The notes under the pieces: generated by a model
Database searches by the model: none
Seen by the model: only the letters and a program-made list of their open reading frames with translations
What the model was told of the DNA's origin: nothing
Program-made: the position numbers and the translations under genes
Shown: in pieces, positions 61,001 through 64,000 of the stretch
Numbering within the stretch: the first letter of the stretch is position 1
Layout: the number at the start of each line of letters is the position of its first letter
Assembly: GCF_007992095.1 (NCBI RefSeq)
Contig: NZ_BJZP01000005.1
Location: 1-64,000, forward strand
DNA length: 64,000 nt
Direction of reading: 5' to 3'
Source: Paenirhizobium naphthalenivorans
GTDB taxonomy: Bacteria > Pseudomonadota > Alphaproteobacteria > Rhizobiales > Rhizobiaceae

Positions 61001-62044
61001 ATGGCCTTCAAGTTTACAAAGATCGCATTTGGCGCCGGTATCGCATTGGCCGCAGCCTCCTTTTCGACCGCAGCATTTGCCGACGATACGGCTTATACGA
61101 TGGGCCTTTGGGGCGATATGCCCTATGCCAAGGCCGACGATCAGCCGCGTATTCCAGCGCTGCTGGATGATATGAACGCCTCCGATATCGCATTTTCCAT
61201 GTATGACGGCGACATCAAGGACGGCAGCTCGAAGTGCACCGACGACATCTACGAATCGGCCATTTCGATGTTCAACACGTTGAAGAAGCCGGTGATCTAC
61301 GTTCCCGGCGATAACGAGTGGACTGACTGTCATCGCACCAACAACGGCGGCTACGACAACCTCGAGCGCCTTGACCATATTCGCAAGACCATGTTCACGA
61401 CCGCGGACAGCTTTGGCGCCGAGAAAGTCGCTTTGGAACATCAGGGCAAGCCCGGCGAGAAGTTCTCCGAGAATACGCGCCTGGTACGCGGACCGGCGAT
61501 GTTTGTCGGCCTGAACGTACCGGGCTCCAACAACAACAAGGTCAACGACGACAAGGATTGCACCAAGAAGAGCGCCCGTACTCCGGAGCAGTGCGCCGCC
61601 GACAACGTCGAATACGTCGAGCGTGATGCTGCCAACATCGAGTGGCTGCATGGTTCCTTCGAGGCGGCAAAGGCAGCCAATCTCAAGGGCGTGATGCTTG
61701 TTCTCCAGGGTGATCTCGGCTTCGACATTCCGGAAACGGAAGACGAGGACGAAAGCCGCCTTCCGGGCCTGGAAGGCTATGCCGCCTTCCTCGACGCCGT
61801 CTACAATGAAACCGCAGCCTTCCCGGGCCAGGTCGTTCTGGTGCATGGCGACACGCACTTCTTCAAGATGGACAAGCCGATGAAGGATGCGACCCACATG
61901 CTTCCGAATTTTACCCGCCTCGAGACATTCGGCAGCCCGAATGTGCATTGGGTCAAGGTGACCGTGGATGCGGCTAACCGCGACGTCTTCACCTTCAATC
62001 CGATGATTGTCGAAGCCAACGCCATGGTTGGCGTCGACAAGTAA
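61001..62044 (+). CDS. Secreted metallophosphoesterase-like protein
   Basis: A 347-aa exported protein (signal peptide about 1-27, ending AAFADD). Motifs resembling a calcineurin-type phosphoesterase appear in order: LWGDMPYAKADD, MYDGDIKDGSSKC, VPGDNEWTDCHR (about 100-111) and VLVHGDTHFFK (about 280-290). The standard DxH and GNHD/E signatures are modified (GDNEW, HGDTH). Four or more cysteines suggest disulfides. Coding is less GC-rich and Asn/Asp-rich. GAGGGGAAAG precedes the ATG. The Pho box suggests phosphate scavenging. Confidence 0.75.
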   Translation: MAFKFTKIAFGAGIALAAASFSTAAFADDTAYTMGLWGDMPYAKADDQPRIPALLDDMNASDIAFSMYDGDIKDGSSKCTDDIYESAISMFNTLKKPVIYVPGDNEWTDCHRTNNGGYDNLERLDHIRKTMFTTADSFGAEKVALEHQGKPGEKFSENTRLVRGPAMFVGLNVPGSNNNKVNDDKDCTKKSARTPEQCAADNVEYVERDAANIEWLHGSFEAAKAANLKGVMLVLQGDLGFDIPETEDEDESRLPGLEGYAAFLDAVYNETAAFPGQVVLVHGDTHFFKMDKPMKDATHMLPNFTRLETFGSPNVHWVKVTVDAANRDVFTFNPMIVEANAMVGVDK

Positions 62045-62063
62045 GCTTCGGCGACGATCATAT

Positions 62064-62096
62064 GAAGACCCGCGGAAATCCCTTCCGCGGGTCTTC
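62064..62096. terminator. Hairpin after the phosphoesterase-like gene
   Basis: GAAGACCCGCGGAA pairs perfectly over 14 bp with TTCCGCGGGTCTTC around ATCCC. No T-run follows on the + strand, but position after the stop and stability suggest a transcript end or 3' stabiliser. Confidence 0.6.
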
Positions 62097-62312
62097 CGAT
62101 TCCGGCCCTGCGGTCTTCTCGAGGATTCACGTCCATGATCCGAAATGGAGGTCCGCCGGCAGGCAAGTGCCCGCAATCGAGCACTGTCCGCAGCGACCTG
62201 TCGTTTCTTTGACGTGTGACGCGACGATGTGGTTGTCGGCGCTCCTTTACCAACAGTTAACCATAAACTCGGTAATTTTCTGGGCGACGCATTTTCAATT
62301 CGAGGGGCCACA

Positions 62313-62927
62313 ATGACGATTTCCCGCCGCAGCTTGTTGATCGGGCTGCCCTTGTTGCTTGCTGGATGCCAGACGGGGCCGAGCGCGCAGTCGATGTATG
62401 ATGCCAGGCCGAACGAGCCGCATCCGCTGAAGAGGGTGCCGATCGACAAGATCAAGCCGGAACTGCGCCGGCAGGAAGTCGCATATGAGACCAGTCAGCC
62501 GGTCGGCACTATCGTCGTGGATACGCCGGCTCGCCGGCTTTATTACGTGCTCGGCAACGGTCGGGCCATGCGCTATGGCGTCGGCGTCGGCCGCAACGGC
62601 TACGCGCTGGCCGGCGTCGCCTATGTCGGTCGCAAGGCGGAATGGCCGAGCTGGACGCCGTCGCCCAATATGCTGCGCACCAATCCGGAAAAGAACATGA
62701 AATATGCCGGCGGGGTTCCGGGCGGCATCAACAATCCGCTCGGCGCGCGCGCTCTCTATCTTTATCGCGGCGGCAATGACACCATGTTCCGTATCCATGG
62801 CACCAACCAGCCATGGTCGATCGGTCAGGCCATGTCGTCTGGTTGCATCCGCATGATGAACCACGACGCCATTGATCTCTACGAACGCGTCAAGGTCGGC
62901 GGGCGGGTTGTGGTGCTGCAGGCCTGA
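62313..62927 (+). CDS. L,D-transpeptidase lipoprotein (YkuD family)
   Basis: A 204-aa protein. Signal peptide with Tat-like SRRS and lipobox LLAGC (about residue 19). The YkuD domain follows (IVVDTPARRLYYVLGNGRAMRYGVGVGRNG...). The active site RIHGTNQPWSIGQAMSSGCIRMMN contains the catalytic His, Ser and Cys. It crosslinks peptidoglycan (3-3 links) or attaches outer-membrane proteins. ATG 62313 has GAGGGG upstream and gives the correct signal peptide; the frame is open from 62229. Confidence 0.92.
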   Translation: MTISRRSLLIGLPLLLAGCQTGPSAQSMYDARPNEPHPLKRVPIDKIKPELRRQEVAYETSQPVGTIVVDTPARRLYYVLGNGRAMRYGVGVGRNGYALAGVAYVGRKAEWPSWTPSPNMLRTNPEKNMKYAGGVPGGINNPLGARALYLYRGGNDTMFRIHGTNQPWSIGQAMSSGCIRMMNHDAIDLYERVKVGGRVVVLQA

Positions 62928-62965
62928 CGGCCCGCGCTGTCGCGCATAGCGCGAGGCATTTGATG

Positions 62966-63877
62966 TCAGCGACCGGCGCGAGCTGATAGCAGGCCGGTCG
63001 ACAGTAGCACGCCGGCACCCGTCACCAGCGCCGCGGCGACGGTGACGACGCCCAGGGGCTCACTGAGCAGTAGCGCGCCGCCGATAGCGGCCGCGACCGG
63101 CGTGACCGCAGTGTAGGCGGCCGCCTGGGTGCCGCCGAGGCTGCGCACCGCCGTGCCGTAGAGCAGGGTCGCCAGGAGGCCGGACAGCAATCCCTGGGTC
63201 ACGAATTGAAGTCCCGTCTGGGCAATGGGTGCGGTCAGCAGGTGCGTGCCAAGGAAGGGCATGAGTGCCAGGTTGATGATCGTCGACCAGACGCAGATCA
63301 GCGCGCCGCCCTCGAAGGCCGAAAGCCCGGACTTGCGGAAGGCGTGCGTATAAACCGCCCAAAGCGCCGCGCCCGCCGGCAGGATCACATAGCTCATCCA
63401 CGTCAGTTGACCGGATGAAAGGTTGCTGAGCAGAAGCAGCAGACCACCGGAGAGGATCGCTGCCATGCCGAGCGCGCGCATGCGATCAGGCCTCTCACCC
63501 AGCAAAGCAATGCCGATCAGCGCCGCCGCGAGCGGCATGACGCCGGGCAGCAGCACGCCTGCCGCCGAAGCCGGTGTCGACTTCATGCCGAAGGCGACCA
63601 GATGAAAAAACGGTGCGCCGGAGCCGAACACCATCAGCACGAGCGCCCACTTCGGTGTGCCCTTCGGCCAGAGCCCGGTTTTCAGCCAGAAGGGCGAAAG
63701 CAGGATTGCCGGCACGCCATAGCGCAGCAGGCTGAGGTCGAGGGCGGCAAGCGAGCTGCCGACGCTGTGACGGGTGGAAATCAGCCATGCCGCCCAGATC
63801 AGGACGACCGACAGCGCTGAGGCTGCGCCGAGGCCGGCGGAAAGAGGTGGTCTTGTGGCGGGGCTGGCAAGGCTCAT
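62966..63877 (-). CDS. DMT/EamA-family permease
   Basis: A 303-aa inner-membrane protein with ten helices in two EamA repeats (LSVVLIWAAWLISTRHSVG...; ending GGTQAAAYTAVTPVAAAIGGALLLSEPLGVVTVAAALVTGAGVLLSTG). AGGAG precedes ATG 63877. It is convergent to the L,D-transpeptidase gene. Not closely similar to the EamA protein at 44369. Substrate unknown. Confidence 0.88.
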   Translation of the reverse strand: MSLASPATRPPLSAGLGAASALSVVLIWAAWLISTRHSVGSSLAALDLSLLRYGVPAILLSPFWLKTGLWPKGTPKWALVLMVFGSGAPFFHLVAFGMKSTPASAAGVLLPGVMPLAAALIGIALLGERPDRMRALGMAAILSGGLLLLLSNLSSGQLTWMSYVILPAGAALWAVYTHAFRKSGLSAFEGGALICVWSTIINLALMPFLGTHLLTAPIAQTGLQFVTQGLLSGLLATLLYGTAVRSLGGTQAAAYTAVTPVAAAIGGALLLSEPLGVVTVAAALVTGAGVLLSTGLLSARAGR

Positions 63878-64000
63878 CGGGCACTCCTGAAAAGATGAGG
63901 CAGGATAAACCTCCGATAGCCAATATGTCCTTGCCATTTACGCCTGAGATGGTGTCAAAATTGGCAGTAAAATGCGCGATGAATCGCAGATTGTGAGAAA

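Noticed and set aside
1..64000. tRNA genes, rRNA genes, CRISPR arrays, insertion sequences
   Set aside because: None could be recognised by eye; no regularly spaced repeats and no transposase-like protein were found.

Overview
The window is high-GC alphaproteobacterial chromosome, most likely Rhizobiaceae. The evidence is gene order (feuN-feuP-feuQ, ccmI-E-F-H, degP, two-component pair, glnE, PleC-type kinase, pepN) together with rhizobial-style regulatory motifs and intergenic palindromes. No tRNA, rRNA, CRISPR array or intact transposase was seen.

1-17.35 kb: a complete RcGTA-type gene transfer agent (GTA) structural cluster on the + strand. Its order is TerS-like, TerL, GH19-type endolysin, portal, small membrane protein, prohead protease, HK97 capsid, connector, head closure, an extra 84-aa ORF, tail terminator, tail tube, two chaperone-like proteins, tape measure, distal tail protein, hub, NlpC/P60 peptidase, 1275-aa host-contact protein, holin-like protein. 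There is no integrase, repressor or replication gene, which favours a GTA over a prophage. The tape-measure gene is split by a clean +1 frameshift. A 44-aa gene with its own terminator lies antisense inside the cluster, and perfect hairpins sit at several gene boundaries.

17.4-28.6 kb: envelope stress signalling and cytochrome c maturation: FeuN-like protein, FeuP/FeuQ, a surface-antigen-like lipoprotein, CcmI/E/F/H, DegP and a second response regulator/kinase pair. 28.6-31.7 kb (minus strand): ferrous iron uptake with two FeoA proteins, FeoB and a cysteine-rich FeoC-like protein, with a possible iron-responsive operator upstream.

32.0-43.7 kb: glnE (nitrogen control), a periplasmic binding protein plus GGDEF-EAL protein module, a PleC-like cell-cycle kinase whose upstream region is packed with GANTC (CcrM) sites, and pepN.

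44.4-52.9 kb: a DMT permease, an unrecognised wHTH-like regulator, several small genes, a divergent uracil-DNA glycosylase, the decayed end of a type ISP restriction-modification gene invaded by palindromic repeats, a YegD-like Hsp70, paralogous two-TM small proteins, and a divergent LysR regulator/class D beta-lactamase pair.

53-64 kb: oxidoreductases (SDR, DAO-type, FAD-linked), Etf-ubiquinone oxidoreductase behind a LiuR-like site, a secreted four-EF-hand protein behind a perfect FNR/FixK box, IlvE, a secreted metallophosphoesterase-like protein behind a Pho box, an L,D-transpeptidase lipoprotein and a second DMT permease. All regulator-site assignments are motif matches by eye, not demonstrated binding.
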